Below are positions 20,040-31,622 of a stretch of 64,000 nt of DNA, in pieces. The DNA is from Sabellastarte sp. h YS-2021 (Eukaryota > Annelida > Polychaeta > Sabellida > Sabellidae), in assembly GCA_964017235.1 (NCBI GenBank), contig OZ024931.1, forward strand, positions 135,720,033 to 135,784,032, given 5' to 3'. Each line of letters begins with the position of its first letter. The first letter of the stretch is position 1. Position numbers and translations under genes: made by a program. The notes below the pieces were generated by a model. The model saw only the letters and a list, made by a program, of their open reading frames with translations, ran no database searches and was not told the origin of the DNA.

Positions 20040-21055
20040 AGGAAAATGCAATTGTAAATGCAATAGATTTCAAGTTTCAACTGATTTCCTCAACAGTAAG
20101 AATGTAAAAGTACTTTTGCTCAGCTATGCAATGAGCTACAGGTCCGCGACTTTACTGTGTTATAGATGACCCTAAAGAAGGTGAATAACTTATTCAAAGA
20201 AAATTCTCTAAATGCAATAACTTTCAAGTTACAATCGATTTACTCAACAGTGAAAACCTGACAGTAGCTATTGCTCAGCTATACCATGAGCTACAAGTCT
20301 GCAATTTCACTATATTATAACTGAATAAAAAGTACATGAAAAACATATTTAAACAAAATTCGCTAAATGCTACAGTTTTCAAGTTACAAGCAATTTACTC
20401 AAGAGTGATAACATGAAAGTAGCTATTACTCGGCTATGTCATGAGCTACAGGTCTGCAATTTTACTATGTTACAGCTGACTAAAAAGTTGCTGAATAACA
20501 TATTTATACAAATTTCTGTAAATGCAATAGTTTTCAAGTTATAACTAATTTACTCAACAGTGATAACCTCAAAATAGCTATTGCTCAGCTATGATATAAG
20601 CTACAGGTCTGCAAATTTACAATGTTATAGCTGATCCAAAAGTAGGTCAATAACATATTGAAAGAATATAAATTACATGTAATAATTTTCAACTTCTAAC
20701 TGATTTACACATCATTGATAATCAAAGTAGCTATTACTCAGCTATGCAATAAGCTACAGGTCTGAAATTTTACTATGTTATAGCTGACCCAAAAGTAGCT
20801 CAATAACATATAATATACAAAATTCTCTAAATGCAATAGTTTTCAAGCTACAAGTGATTTTACTCATTATGCAAGTTACTGAAAAGTCAGAAATGGGCTA
20901 TTACTCACTTAGCTATGGGGATAGACGCCCAAGTTACTCACCATGTGGTAGCTATGGAAAAAGTAGCTGAATGACATATTTTAATAAAATGCAAATGAAA
21001 TACTTTTTCAAGTTTTAAGTGATTTAGTGCATTAAAAATTATTTTAAAAATTCAT
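20040..21055. repeat. Diverged ~160 bp satellite, right block
   Basis: About six monomers of the family seen at 17640-18200, with the same keywords. The block ends TTATTTTAAAAATTCATAAAAAA, the same tail as the left block (18190-18225), where the dispersed repeat then begins. Here a Helentron-like element intervenes first. Confidence 0.85.
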
Positions 21056-22498
21056 AAAAAATATCATCAGAGATGCCCTTACCCCACAGCCTAGGGAAAT
21101 ATTTTTAACACCATGAGATATAAAAGTAGTGTATCAGTACAAAGTTTAGGAAACTTTCAGAGCACTGTCAATTATATAAAGGTCCAAACAATGTTTAAAT
21201 AGAGAAAATAATGTCTAAGAGAAAAATAATGCGTGCAAAGATGAAGTATTAAAACAACACAATTCAATAACAAGATGACAGCATTAATCAGTAAAGTAAA
21301 CATTATGACACACTTTATCTACATCTGGCATGGCCGAATTATGGTTTGGATGTTTTGAATATTACCATACATACAGAAGTGGTAATACATTCAATGAATG
21401 CTTTTGTGTGGTGTTGGGGCAAAGTCTGTGGCTCACTTGATGAAATTCCATCTGTTACAATGGGAAGTTGTAAAAGTAAAATTCTTAATGAATTCTAATA
21501 TGACTTTTACAGTGCTTAATCTGCATCAAACGACAGACCCAAAGGTGCAACAAGATTTTAAAGGTCAAGGTCACTATGACAAAGTCAAAGGTCAAATCAA
21601 GGTCACACCATGATGCTGCACACCTACAACCCCTAACCAATGTCCCTACCAAGCATCAACTTCCTACACATTACGGTTTCTGAGATATAGCCGGACAAGA
21701 TTTTATAGGTCAAGGTCACTACGGCAAGGTCAAAGGTCAAATCAAGGTCAGACCATGACGTTGCACACCTGCACCCGCTAACCAATGTCCCTACCAAGTA
21801 TCAACTTCCTACACCTTACAGTTTCCGAAATATAGCCCAGACAAGATTTTATAGGTCAAGGTCACTACGGCATGGTCAAAGGTCAAATCAAGGTCAGACT
21901 AAGACGTTGCACACCTACACCCCCTAACCAATGTCCCTACCAAGTATCAACTTCCTACACCTTACGGTTTCCGATATATAGCCCGGACAAGATTTTATAG
22001 GTCAAGGTCACTATGGCAAGGTCAAATCAAGGTCAGACCATGACGTTGCACACCTACACCTCCTAACCAATGTCCCTACCAAGTATCAACTTCCTACACC
22101 TTACGGTTTCTGAGATATAGCCCGGACAACTTTTTATAGGTCAAGGTTACTGCGGCAAGGTCAAAGGTCAAATCAAGGTCAGACCATGACATTGCACACC
22201 TACACCCCCTAACCAATGTCCCTACCAAGTATCAACTTCCTACACCTTACGGGTTCCGAGATATAGCCCGGACAAGATTTTCAAACTCAAGGTCACTACG
22301 GCAAGGTCAAATCAAGGTCAGACCATGACGCTGCACACCTACACCTCCTAACCAATGTCCTTACCAAGTATCAACTTCCTACACCTTACGATTTCTGAGA
22401 TACAGCCCAGACAAACTTTTTCCCGCCGAATCAACCGCCCACGCATCCGGACATCATGGGTGAAAACAATACCCCAATAGCCCTTAAGTGGGGTAAAA
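21056..22498 (+). mobile_element. Helentron/HINE-like nonautonomous element, copy i
   Basis: The 5' end reads ATATCATCAGAGATGCCC, then the inverted motif TTACCCCACAGCC. A unique segment (21090-21540) is followed by a core of about six ~140 bp tandem units, each with TCAAGGTCACTACGGCAAGG, TCAAAGGTCAAATCAAGGTC, TGCACACCTACACCCCCTAACC and CAACTTCCTACACCTTACGG. The 3' end reads AACAATACCCCAATAGCCC, TTAAG and TGGGGTAAAA. Subterminal inverted motifs, a tandem core, a 3' palindrome and insertion in an A/T run without clear duplication fit Helentron-derived (HINE, 'pearl'-like) elements. No protein is encoded. Confidence 0.7.
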
Positions 22499-22640
22499 AT
22501 TAAGGAAGATCCAAGTGTTAAACTCACACAAGGGAATCTACTTGTAGCCTAGTACATATATGCAAGATAAGAGAGAAATCACTTCAATAGTCAATGAGAA
22601 AATTGTGATAAAGTGTTAAAATTTTCACCCTTTTCCTCTT
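22499..22640. repeat. Dispersed repeat, copy 2 (truncated)
   Basis: AAGGAAGATCCAAGTGTTAAACTCACACAAGG through GTGATAAAGTGTTAAAATTTTCACC matches the start of the repeats at 18215 and 23440. It is cut off on the right by a LINE tail. Confidence 0.8.
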
Positions 22641-23415
22641 ATAAAACAAAGTGGGAACAGTAGTTGATGACAAGTTGGATCATGTGGATTGGAAAGCAAT
22701 CTATGAACATTGTTTTAAACTTATTCAAGACACTGAGATAATCTGGTTGCAATATAGGATTATAAATCATATTTTAGGAACAAAAAGTCTCCTGTTTAAG
22801 ATTAAAAAATCAAAAAATAATTTGTGTCGTTTTTGTACCAATTCACCAGAGACAATATCCCATGTATTTATCCAGTGCTCCTTTTCTGCAAAAAATCAAG
22901 CAGCGGGTTCAAGACAGTGTAGATTTATCATTTAGTCTTAATGTTAAAACAGTGCTCCTGGGACTTGTTGATAAAAAACAACTTGAGATCATATTCTTGT
23001 TAGCTAAACTGTACATCTACAAAGGATTGGTGAGTAACACTCCTCTCAATTTCACTTCATTTCTAAAAGTTTTCAAACGAAAATATGAGGAACAATAATA
23101 TCTGGCAATTATCTCACCTGCTGACCAAAAATTCAGAAATAGTTAGAATTTGCTGTCTCTGCTTGCCCAGAACATCTGAGTAATATCTAGTACTTTTTTT
23201 AACAATTTGTGATTATTGTGTCACTTACAATAGGAGAGTATTTAAATTTACTAGCTACCAAAACATTTTCTAATTTGGTTTCTCATCGCATGTTAGTGTA
23301 AAAGCTGTAAATTTAGTATATATATATATATATATGGATAAAGAATAGATGCACTTTTGGTGAAACATTCTATTTCTGTACTCTTTGTATATCAATAAAA
23401 AAGATAAATAAAAAA
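22641..23415 (+). mobile_element. LINE 3' end fragment (L1/Tx1-like C-terminus)
   Basis: Two overlapping frames encode the C-terminus of a non-LTR retrotransposon polyprotein. 22651-22935 has IIWLQYRIINHILGTKSLLF, CRFCTNSPETISHVFIQC (a CCHC-type knuckle) and the approach to FW. After a frameshift, 22862-23098 has KTVLLGLVDKKQLEIIFLLA and LYIYKG. The tail holds a TA microsatellite (about 23316-23336) and ends AATAAAAAAGATAAATAAAAAAAA. The element is 5'-truncated, with no RT core. Confidence 0.75.
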
Positions 23416-23439
23416 AATTATTTAAAAAATTCATAAAAA

Positions 23440-23800
23440 AAGTATTAAGAGAGATCCAGGCCTGATACTCACACAAGGAAATCTACTAGTGGCCTAGTAC
23501 ATATACGCAAGATAAGAGAAAAATCCCTGCAATCGTGAATGAGAAAAATATGATAAAGTGTTTAAATTTTCCCACTTTTGGTGGGGGTACCTCACTTTTA
23601 ATGGCTCTGGGAAACAGACGAATAAACAGATCTGCATGCCTTGAACAGTTTTTCATCCTCGATAGTTAAGATATCTTTTAAAAAAACAGCATGTCTCTGG
23701 GTCTTGTAGTTTTGGAGGAGAAGTTATTCAAAGACGCGGACGCCACAGAGTGACAACACAATGTCAACTGACTGACAAGTCAGCTAACATAAAAATGGGT
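23440..23800. repeat. Dispersed repeat, copy 3
   Basis: A nearly full-length match to 18215-18540: GAGATCCAGGCCTGATACTCACACAAGG, GGTGGGGGTACCTCAC, GGCTCTGGGAAACAGACG, ACAGCATGTCTCTGGGTC, ending in the hairpin region GTCAACTGACTGACAAGTCAGC. Confidence 0.8.
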
Positions 23801-24139
23801 ACTTAATGTTAAAACCCAGCCAGGTTTCTTGCCCCAGCGGTCTATACTTCTTTCTGAAGTGTTTTATGTTACAGGGATCAGCAGAATAGCAAAATAAAGT
23901 GACTAATTGATTCGAGGTCAAACATCAGTCATCAAAATGGGTGCTGATGGATCTGAAAGATTTAGAGTGATTCCTGACACTGGTACATAAATAATGTGGA
24001 ACTGTGAAATATGTAGAACAAGGTTTAACTTCTAACCACAAACCCCAGCCCACATTCCCTTCCCCATCCTTTCGGTGTCAATGCTGGCAAAATATTATAG
24101 CAAAATAGATACATATACTCAACAGTAACGCAACGTTAT
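23801..24139. other. 3' flank of PEX10; no other gene
   Basis: This interval lies downstream of the PEX10 stop on the minus strand. No canonical AATAAA is seen on the minus strand in the first 250 bases, so the 3' UTR end is not placed. Confidence 0.5.
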
Positions 24140-25054
24140 TTACACATCATAGTTCTGTAAAAACACAAGTCTGGAGAGCTGGAAACTCTCTCTGCATAAA
24201 GGGCAGACAGCCTTATTCTGACTCCAGGCATGAATACACTCCCAGCAGAACACGTGACCACAAGGAGTGGCTGTCGAGTCTTTACGTGTCTCCAAGCACA
24301 GCGGACATTTGTTCAATGGTGAAACAGGTTCCTCATCATGCCGTTCCTGTGAACTGGAGTCACTAGCATGTGTTTCCTCTGAACTATTATCTGCACTCAC
24401 TGACCTCTCAGTGATAAAATACTTATAGCAATGTTGCAGGAAGGTGAAGCCCAGTTGCACAGTACACAAATAGCACAGTAGTTTATAACTGGACACATTA
24501 CTCTCTGGAGCCCCGTGTGTAATGATCCTCAGATAGTGAATCCCTGCTATTCTCTTGGCAATATGATAGAAGATGCCATTCCAGTAGAACACCGCCAAGT
24601 GGCATCTGTGTATTATTGTTATTGCATGTCTCACTACTGGCAGAGCTTTCACCAACTTCTCCCTCACATCTGGATCAATCCTCAGATTTCTGTTATGCTG
24701 GAGCTGTCTTTCAACATATCCTATAAGCTTCTCACATCCATAGGGTATTGCTACCTGCAGGACAGACATAACTACTCTTTGGATCCACACTGGAACAGCT
24801 CTCCTTGTTGAATCCACCTGGATCATGTTGACATATTCCTCACCAAGTGTTTGGTATCCTGCAGCTGTTGTCAAGGCCAGATAACCAAGATCAGCCACTA
24901 GATCTAGTTCAGAATGCCACCGAATCCATGTGCGAGGCCCCAGTAGTCTCTGTGCAAGGTCCCCAAGACGTCCCCTGATGATGCCTGTGTAGTAGTCATC
25001 CTTCTGGTGGGAGCGTATAATTTCAGGCTGGCGGGCAGAAGAAAGTGATGTCAT
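24140..25054 (-). CDS. PEX10: Peroxisome biogenesis factor 10 (RING E3 ubiquitin ligase)
   Basis: PEX10 is a peroxisomal membrane RING protein. With PEX2 and PEX12 it forms the ubiquitin ligase that ubiquitinates the receptor PEX5 for recycling. The open frame is complete: 304 residues from the ATG at 25054, close to the ~326 of human PEX10. The N-terminal half carries PEX2/PEX10/PEX12-family segments (RPEIIRSHQKDDYY-like start; GPRTWIRWHSELDLVADLGYL; LGEEYVNMIQVD). Hydrophobic helices follow near residues 145-165 and 190-215, and an acidic Ser-rich linker near 220-245. The C-terminal C3HC4 RING spans Cys250-Cys287: CPLCLETRKDSTATPCGHVF, CWEC, CPLC. A farther ATG at 25090 would add MVFVCFVSLSAT, but that stretch reads TTTGTTTCTTTAAG on the coding strand, a good splice acceptor, so the internal ATG is preferred and a 5' UTR intron is likely. 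The coding region is uninterrupted by introns. Confidence 0.95.
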   Translation of the reverse strand: MTSLSSARQPEIIRSHQKDDYYTGIIRGRLGDLAQRLLGPRTWIRWHSELDLVADLGYLALTTAAGYQTLGEEYVNMIQVDSTRRAVPVWIQRVVMSVLQVAIPYGCEKLIGYVERQLQHNRNLRIDPDVREKLVKALPVVRHAITIIHRCHLAVFYWNGIFYHIAKRIAGIHYLRIITHGAPESNVSSYKLLCYLCTVQLGFTFLQHCYKYFITERSVSADNSSEETHASDSSSQERHDEEPVSPLNKCPLCLETRKDSTATPCGHVFCWECIHAWSQNKAVCPLCRESFQLSRLVFLQNYDV

Positions 25055-25791
25055 TGTGGCACTTAAAGAAACAAAACATACAAATACCAATTAATAATTA
25101 TATGCTTGTAAGTTTTTTGGCATCTCAGCCATAAAGGTACTTAATTCATATGTACAACTTATTAAATTCCAACATCAAATATAACTTTTAACTACACCTA
25201 GTTTATTTTCTTTGCAAGGCATATGAATTTGCATAGGAAAGACCCAGGTAACACACAAACTTGTGGCCTTTGATTTCTAATAGGGCATTTAGGCTAAAGT
25301 CTTACAGAAAAAAAGAGAACACCAAGTTTAACATAGCAAACCTGCAGGAACAATTACTTTTTATTCAACTATTAAGTTTGAACACACACATTTAACATTA
25401 ACACATTTAACATTAAAGGAAGAGGCCCAGTCCATTGTTTCCTGCAGGTTATTTTCACATTCCAACCTCTAGGGCCAATAATAATCGAGATATAGACACC
25501 TACAAGGAAAGAGTGACCAAAGGTCAAATTTGACCATACAAAAAGATTCACATACTATGATCTCTTATCAGTTGGCTTCACATTTTAATATGGTATAGCT
25601 CACCCAAAAGTAGGTGAATTACATACTTTTTGAAATATTGTAAATGGAGTATAATTCAAACTTTAAAATTATAAATTGTTAATGGCCAGGCATTACCGCA
25701 CTGAGCCAGTTACCGTGTGAAGACCGAATGGCGATAATTACCACATGGAGGCACTATAAGTACAGCTTTTCAGTTGGGAAAGTACTAATGA
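25055..25791. other. PEX10 upstream flank; no second gene
   Basis: The flank holds the probable splice acceptor at about 25060-25075 (minus strand). At 25560-25680 a single decayed monomer of the satellite superfamily reads ATAGCTCACCCAAAAGTAGGTGAATTACATA. At 25460-25545 there are traces of the 146 bp satellite (CCAACCTCTAGGGCCAATAATAA). No promoter element is clear. Confidence 0.5.
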
Positions 25792-26332
25792 CCCTTTCAC
25801 ACTACAGTGTCAGGCGGTATGTCCCACGGTTAGAAGTTTTTCTCAGCGGCGGAACCACTCCCAGGTCATGCCATTTTGTCCAAGTTGTTCACACTAAAGG
25901 CAGATGGCTACTGATTGGACAAGATTTTTAATTGTCAATAACAGTCGGAAGATAGTCCTACAAACATTGGTCACCGAGAAGCCACCTCGATTAATCTCAA
26001 CTCACCTTCAGGAGCCGTCAGACAAACAAGTGTTTTTTTTTTCACTGAAAGATGACCAAATCACAACCTTATGTACTCCATGGACCAGACCTTCGGTTAC
26101 CATAGTCAGAAATTCATATGCGCATACGCTTAATAATCTGCGCACGCTCACAGTACCAAGATCAGAGGCGTAAATTTTCCACAGTTTAAAACTTTTGCAC
26201 GATGCACAAGGTAATGAACAGTTCACCACTGACTTGCAAGGTCACACACAGAAATCAGACGGTAATCCAAGACCAGGGATGTTTCCCCAAACACAGGTTA
26301 TTGTGGGTGATACCACCTGTAGTGTGAAAGGG
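25792..26332. mobile_element. 541 bp DNA-transposon MITE with 16 bp TIRs
   Basis: CCCTTTCACACTACAG at 25792-25807 and its exact reverse complement CTGTAGTGTGAAAGGG at 26317-26332 bound the element. No transposase is encoded. The flanks are GTACTAATGA on the left and GTACAACATT on the right. They share GTAC but no clean target duplication, so the superfamily is undecided (hAT, piggyBac-like or PIF-like are possible). It lies 0.7 kb upstream of PEX10. Confidence 0.8.
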
Positions 26333-26770
26333 GTACAACATTATACCAACACAATGTTGACGTTGTGCATACACCAAATCTCATTTAACCCTTACATAAC
26401 AGATCCCTACCTAGTTGGCTTGTTTGATGAACACTGATAGACTGTGTACATGAAACACAAGCCTAACACCACATATTATTATACTGCAGAGAATCCACTA
26501 GAAAACAAAGGGATTTTCCAAGGCAGGTGGATGGGGTTCCATTGGTGATTCTGGATTTATCATAAAATGTAAATATATTTAATACACAGATCTGGTGACA
26601 TGCCACATGATATCTTTGGAAACATAATAGACAACAAGGAATTATCAGGATCTATGTAAGGTGCTCTATCTGGGACAGTCCCCAACTCCAACAAATAAAC
26701 ACAGAGGATTAAAAATTTTAATGCCCCCTATTCTCAGATGTATTTTTAGTAGAGGATATTTACCCAATGG
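26333..26770. other. No gene recognised
   Basis: AT-rich DNA between the MITE and a short repeat block. No coding or RNA gene is seen. Confidence 0.5.
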
Positions 26771-26945
26771 TTTTGTATGCCAGATCAGTATCACTGCTAG
26801 CGAACCCAACGGTTAGGTATGCCAGCAGCGGTATTGGTCTAACGTACCCAAATGCTGTGTCCACACAATATCTATATCATTGCTAGTGTACCCAATGGTT
26901 GTGTACACAAGCTCTATATCACTACTAGTGTAACCAACGACTGTG
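26771..26945. repeat. ~43 bp degenerate tandem repeat, four copies
   Basis: Units end in CTAGCGAACCCAACG, CTAACGTACCCAAATG, CTAGTGTACCCAATG and CTAGTGTAACCAACG, each preceded by a TAT(C/A)A(C/T)TGCTAGT-like stretch. Confidence 0.65.
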
Positions 26946-27139
26946 ATTTTAACATTTAATGAGCAATGTCATAAACCATAAAGTAAATCATATTTACTTT
27001 TTTGTTGGCATGGTTATAAAAACATCTTCTTTTTAATAATGGTCAATTTTATGCATCTTATAGCTCCCATATTGACAATTAAAGAGAAATGATCTCCATT
27101 CTGTAATTACTGAATGCAGTACCAAATAGAGTCTCCATT

Positions 27140-30100
27140 CGGTAACTAGACCTATCGCATCGGAGAACCGATGCAAATTGTATCCACCAGAAAGAAAACT
27201 CACCAAAGCCATTCAAACATCGCTTAACCTTGAAGGACAAGCGCAAGGTGAAATCTGACCATATCAAAAGATTCTTAGCCCATGATTTCCTATAGGTTGC
27301 TGTGTCACTGCAAACCTCTAGGAGCACGAATAAGCGTTTATAAGCACTTTTAATTTTGGCTATCCTCATTTGACCTTGAAAGAGGGGCCAAAGGACAAAT
27401 CTGATTACATCAAAAAGATTCCCAGCCCATGATTTCCTATAGGTTGATTTTGACATTGCAAACCTCTAGAACCAATAAAAAGTGAGTTATAAGCACTTTT
27501 AAGTTTGGCTATCCTCATTTGACCTTGAAGGAGGGGTCCAAGGTCAAATCCGACCTCACCAAAAGATTCCCAGCCCATGTTTTCCTATAGGTTGCTTTAC
27601 CATCCCAAACCTCTAGGACCAATAATGAGCCAGTTATAAGCACTTTTAAGTTTGGCTATTCTCTTTGACCTTGAAGGAGGGGTCCAAGGTCAAATCTGAC
27701 CATACCAAAAGATTCCCAGCCCATGATTTCCATATAGGTTGGTTTACCATCCCAAACCACTTGGACCAATAATAAGCGAGTTCTAAGCACTTTTAAGTTT
27801 GGCTATCCTCATGTGACCTTGAAGGAGGGGTCCAAGGTCAAATCCGATCACACAAAAAAAGATTCCCAGCCCATGATTTCCTAGAGGTTGGTTTACCATC
27901 GCAAACCTCTAGGACCAATAATAAGCGAGTTATAAGCACTTTTAAGTTTGGCTATTCTCGTTTGACCTTGAAGGAGGGGTCCAAGGTCAAATCCGACCAC
28001 ACCAAAAGATTCCCAGCCCATGATTTCCTACAGGTTGGTTCACCATCCCAAACCTCTAGGACCAATAATACGCGAGTTATAAGCACTTTTAAGTTTGGCT
28101 ATCCTCGTTTGACCTTGAGGGAGGGGTCCAAGGTCAAATCCGACCACACCAAAAGATTCCCAGCCCATGATTTCCTATAGGTTGGTTACCATCCCAAACC
28201 TCTAGGACCAATAATAAGCAAGTTATAAGCACTTTAAGTTTGGCTGTCCTTGTTTGACCTTGAAGGAGGGGTCCAAGGTCAAATCCGACCTCACCAAAAG
28301 ATTCCCAGCCCATGATTTCCATATAGGTTGGTTTACCATCCCAAACCACTTGGACCAATAATAAGCGAGTTCTAAGCACTTTTAAGTTTGGCTATCCTCA
28401 TGTGACCTTGAAGGAGGGGTCCAAGGTCAAATCCGACCTCACCAAAAGATTCCCAGCCCATGTTTTCCTATAGGTTGCTTTACCATCCCAAACCTCTAGG
28501 ACCAATAATGAGCGAGTTATAAGCACTTTTAAGTTTGGCTATTCTCTTTGACCTTGAAGGAGGGGTCCAAGGTCAAATCCGACCACACCAAAAGATTCCC
28601 AGCCCATGATTTCCTACAGGTTGGTTCACCATCCCAAACCTCTAGGACCAATAATACGCGAGTTATAAGCACTTTTAAGTTTGGCTATCCTCGTTTGACC
28701 TTGAGGGAGGGGTCCAAGGTCAAATCCGACCACACCAAAAGATTCCCAGCCCATGATTTCCTATAGGTTGGTTACCATCCCAAACCTCTAGGACCAATAA
28801 TAAGCAAGTTATAAGCACTTTAAGTTTGGCTGTCCTTGTTTGACCTTGAAGGAGGGGTCCAAGGTCAAATCCGACCTCACCAAAAGATTCCCAGCCCATG
28901 ATTTCCTACAGGTTGGTTTACCATCCCAAAACTCTAGGACCAATAATAAGCGAGTTATAAGCAATTTTGAGTTTGCCTATACTCGTTTGATCTTGAAGGA
29001 GGGGTCCAAGGTCAAATCCGACCACACCAAAAGATTTCCAGCCCATGATTTCCTACAGGTTGGTTTGCTATCCCAAACCTCTAGGACCAATAATAAGCGA
29101 GTTATAGGCACTTTTACCTTTGGCTATCCTCGTTTGACCTTGAAGGAGGGGCCCAAGGGCAAATCCGACCACGCCAGAAGATTCCCAGCCCATGATTTCC
29201 TATAGGTTGGTTTACCATCCCAAACGTCTAGAACCAATAATAAGCGAGTTATAAGCACTTTAAGTTTGACTGTCCTTGTTTGACCTTGAAGGAGGGGTCC
29301 AAGGTCAAATCCGACCACACCAAAAGATTTCCAGCCCATGATTTCCTACAGGTTGGTTTGCTATCCCAAACCTCTAGGACCAATAATAAGCGAGTTATAG
29401 GCACTTTTACCTTTGGCTATCCTCGTTTGACCTTGAAGGAGGGGCCCAAGGGCAAATCCGACCACGCCAGAAGATTCCCAGCCCATGATTTCCTATAGGT
29501 TGGTTTACCATCCCAAACCTCTAGAACCAATAATAAGCGAGTTATAAGCAATTATAAGTTTGCCTATACTCGTTTGACCTTGAAGGAGGGGTCCAAGGTC
29601 AAATCCGACCACACCAAAAGATTTCCAGCCCATGATTTCCTACAGGTTGGTTTGGTAAGCACTTTTAAGTTTGGCTATCCTCATTTGACCTTGAAAGAGG
29701 GGCCAAAGGACAAATCTGATTACATCAAAAAGATTCCCAGCCCATGATTTCCTATAGGTTGATTTTGACATTGCAAACCTCTAGAACCAATAAAAAGTGA
29801 GTTATAAGCACTTTTAAGTTTGGCTATCCTCATTTGACCTTGAAGGAGGGGTCCAAGGTCAAATCCGACCTCACCAAAAGATTCCCAGCCCATGTTTTCC
29901 TATAGGTTGCTTTACCATCCCAAACCTCTAGGACCAATAATGAGCGAGTTATAAGCACTTTTAAGTTTGGCTATTCTCTTTGACCTTGAAGGAGGGGTCC
30001 AAGGTCAAATCTGACCATACCAAAAGATTCCCAGCCCATGATTTCCATATAGGTTGGTTTACCATCCCAAACCACTTGGACCAATAATAAGCGAGTTCTA

Positions 30101-31285
30101 AGCACTTTTAAGTTTGGCTATCCTCATGTGACCTTGAAGGAGGGGTCCAAGGTCAAATCCGACCACACAAAAAAAGATTCCCAGCCCATGATTTCCTAGA
30201 GGTTGGTTTACCATCGCAAACCTCTAGGACCAATAATAAGCGAGTTATAAGCACTTTTAAGTTTGGCTATTCTCGTTTGACCTTGAAGGAGGGGTCCAAG
30301 GTCAAATCCGACCACACCAAAAGATTCCCAGCCCATGATTTCCTACAGGTTGGTTCACCATCCCAAACCTCTAGGACCAATAATACGCGAGTTATAAGCA
30401 CTTTTAAGTTTGGCTATCCTTGTTTGACCTTGAGGGAGGGGTCCAAGGTCAAATCCGACCACACCAAAAGATTCCCAGCCCATGATTTCCTATAGGTTGG
30501 TTACCATCCCAAACCTCTAGGACCAATAATAAGCAAGTTATAAGCACTTTAAGTTTGACTGTCCTTGTTTGACCTTGAAGGAGGGGTCCAAGGTCAAATC
30601 CGACCTCACCAAAAGATTCCCAGCCCATGATTTCCTACAGGTTGGTTTACCATCCCAAAACTCTAGGACCAATAATAAGCGAGTTATAAGCAATTTTAAG
30701 TTTGCCTATACTCGTTTGATCTTGAAGGAGGGGTCAAAGGTCAAATCCGACCACACCAAAAGATTTCCAGCCCATGATTTCCTACAGGTTGGTTTGCTAT
30801 CCCAAACCTCTAGGACCAATAATAAGCGAGTTATAGGCACTTTTACCTTTGGCTATCCTCGTTTGACCTTGAAGGAGGGGCCCAAGGGCAAATCCGACCA
30901 CGCCAGAAGATTCCCAGCCCATGATTTCCTATAGGTTGGTTTACCATCCCAAACCTCTAGAACCAATAATCAGCAAGTTATAAGCAATTATAAGTTTGCC
31001 TATACTCGTTTGACCTTGAAGGAGGGGTCCAAGGTCAAATCCGACCACACCAAAAGATTTCCAGCCCATGATTTCCTACAGGTTGGTTTGCTATCCCAAA
31101 CCTCTAGGACCAATAATAAGCAAGTTATAAGCACTTTTAAGTTTGGCTGTCCTTGTTTGACCTTGAAGGAGGGGTCCAAGGTCAAATCCGACCACACCAA
31201 AAGATTCCCAGTCCATGATTTCCTGCAGGTTGGTTTACCATCCCAAAACTCTAGGACCAATAATAAGGGAGATATAAGCACTTTT
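27140..31285. repeat. ~146 bp satellite array with higher-order structure (~28 copies)
   Basis: The monomer keywords are TTTGACCTTGAAGGAGGGG, TCCAAGGTCAAATCCGACC, AAAGATTCCCAGCCCATGAT, TTCCTATAGGTTGGTTTACC, ATCCCAAACCTCTAGGACCA, ATAATAAGCGAGTTATAAGC and ACTTTTAAGTTTGGCTATCC. Units recur every 146-147 bp. A 2315 bp block duplication maps 27341 onto 29656 and 27962 onto 30277. The first block carries an extra 586 bp (four-mer) tandem duplication, with 27962-28180 nearly identical to 28548-28766. Older dispersed monomers lie at 42060-43330. Open frames here (such as MTLKEGSKVKSD...) are chance consequences of the repeat. Confidence 0.95.
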
Positions 31286-31289
31286 CATG

Positions 31290-31540
31290 ACTGACAAAGA
31301 AACGCCTGTGGCGGCCATCTTGTTTTTCAAAATGAGGCCAAAAATACTCCCAGTCAAAATTTTATAATGAGGAACATATCCTGCGAATTTGAGATCTCTA
31401 CCTATAATACCCTTTGCTCTAGAGGGCCAACAAAAGTCCTTGTTTAAAGTCGAATAAACGTCCCTGGCTGCCATCTTGTTTTTCAAAATGAGGCCAAAAA
31501 TATTCCCATGCAAGATTTTATGGTTTGAGAAGGTTAGCTA
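31290..31540. repeat. Two-copy ~160 bp repeat with GGCGGCCATCTTG
   Basis: TGGCGGCCATCTTGTTTTTCAAAATGAGGCCAAAAAT at about 31308 recurs at about 31468 as TGGCTGCCATCTTG with the same continuation. Each is followed by TCCCA...CAA(A/G)ATTTTAT. Confidence 0.75.
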
Positions 31541-31622
31541 TAATATTTTTTTCGTTAGAGCGGTAACGATGAAATCTCTCTACACACTGCGGCGGCGTAG
31601 GCGTAACGAAGTCACATCCATA

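Noticed and set aside
27140-31285. CRISPR-like array (regular repeats)
   Set aside because: Units are contiguous ~146 bp monomers without unique spacers, in eukaryotic DNA with retrotransposons.
27962-31294. Recurrent plus-strand frames (MTLKEGSKVKSD...) in the 146 bp array
   Set aside because: They coincide with satellite phase, begin at non-ATG codons and shift frame with each 146/147 bp unit.
31308-31490. YY1-type binding sites (GGCGGCCATCTTG)
   Set aside because: The motif deviates from the usual consensus and lies in a repeat, so a regulatory claim is not supported from sequence alone.
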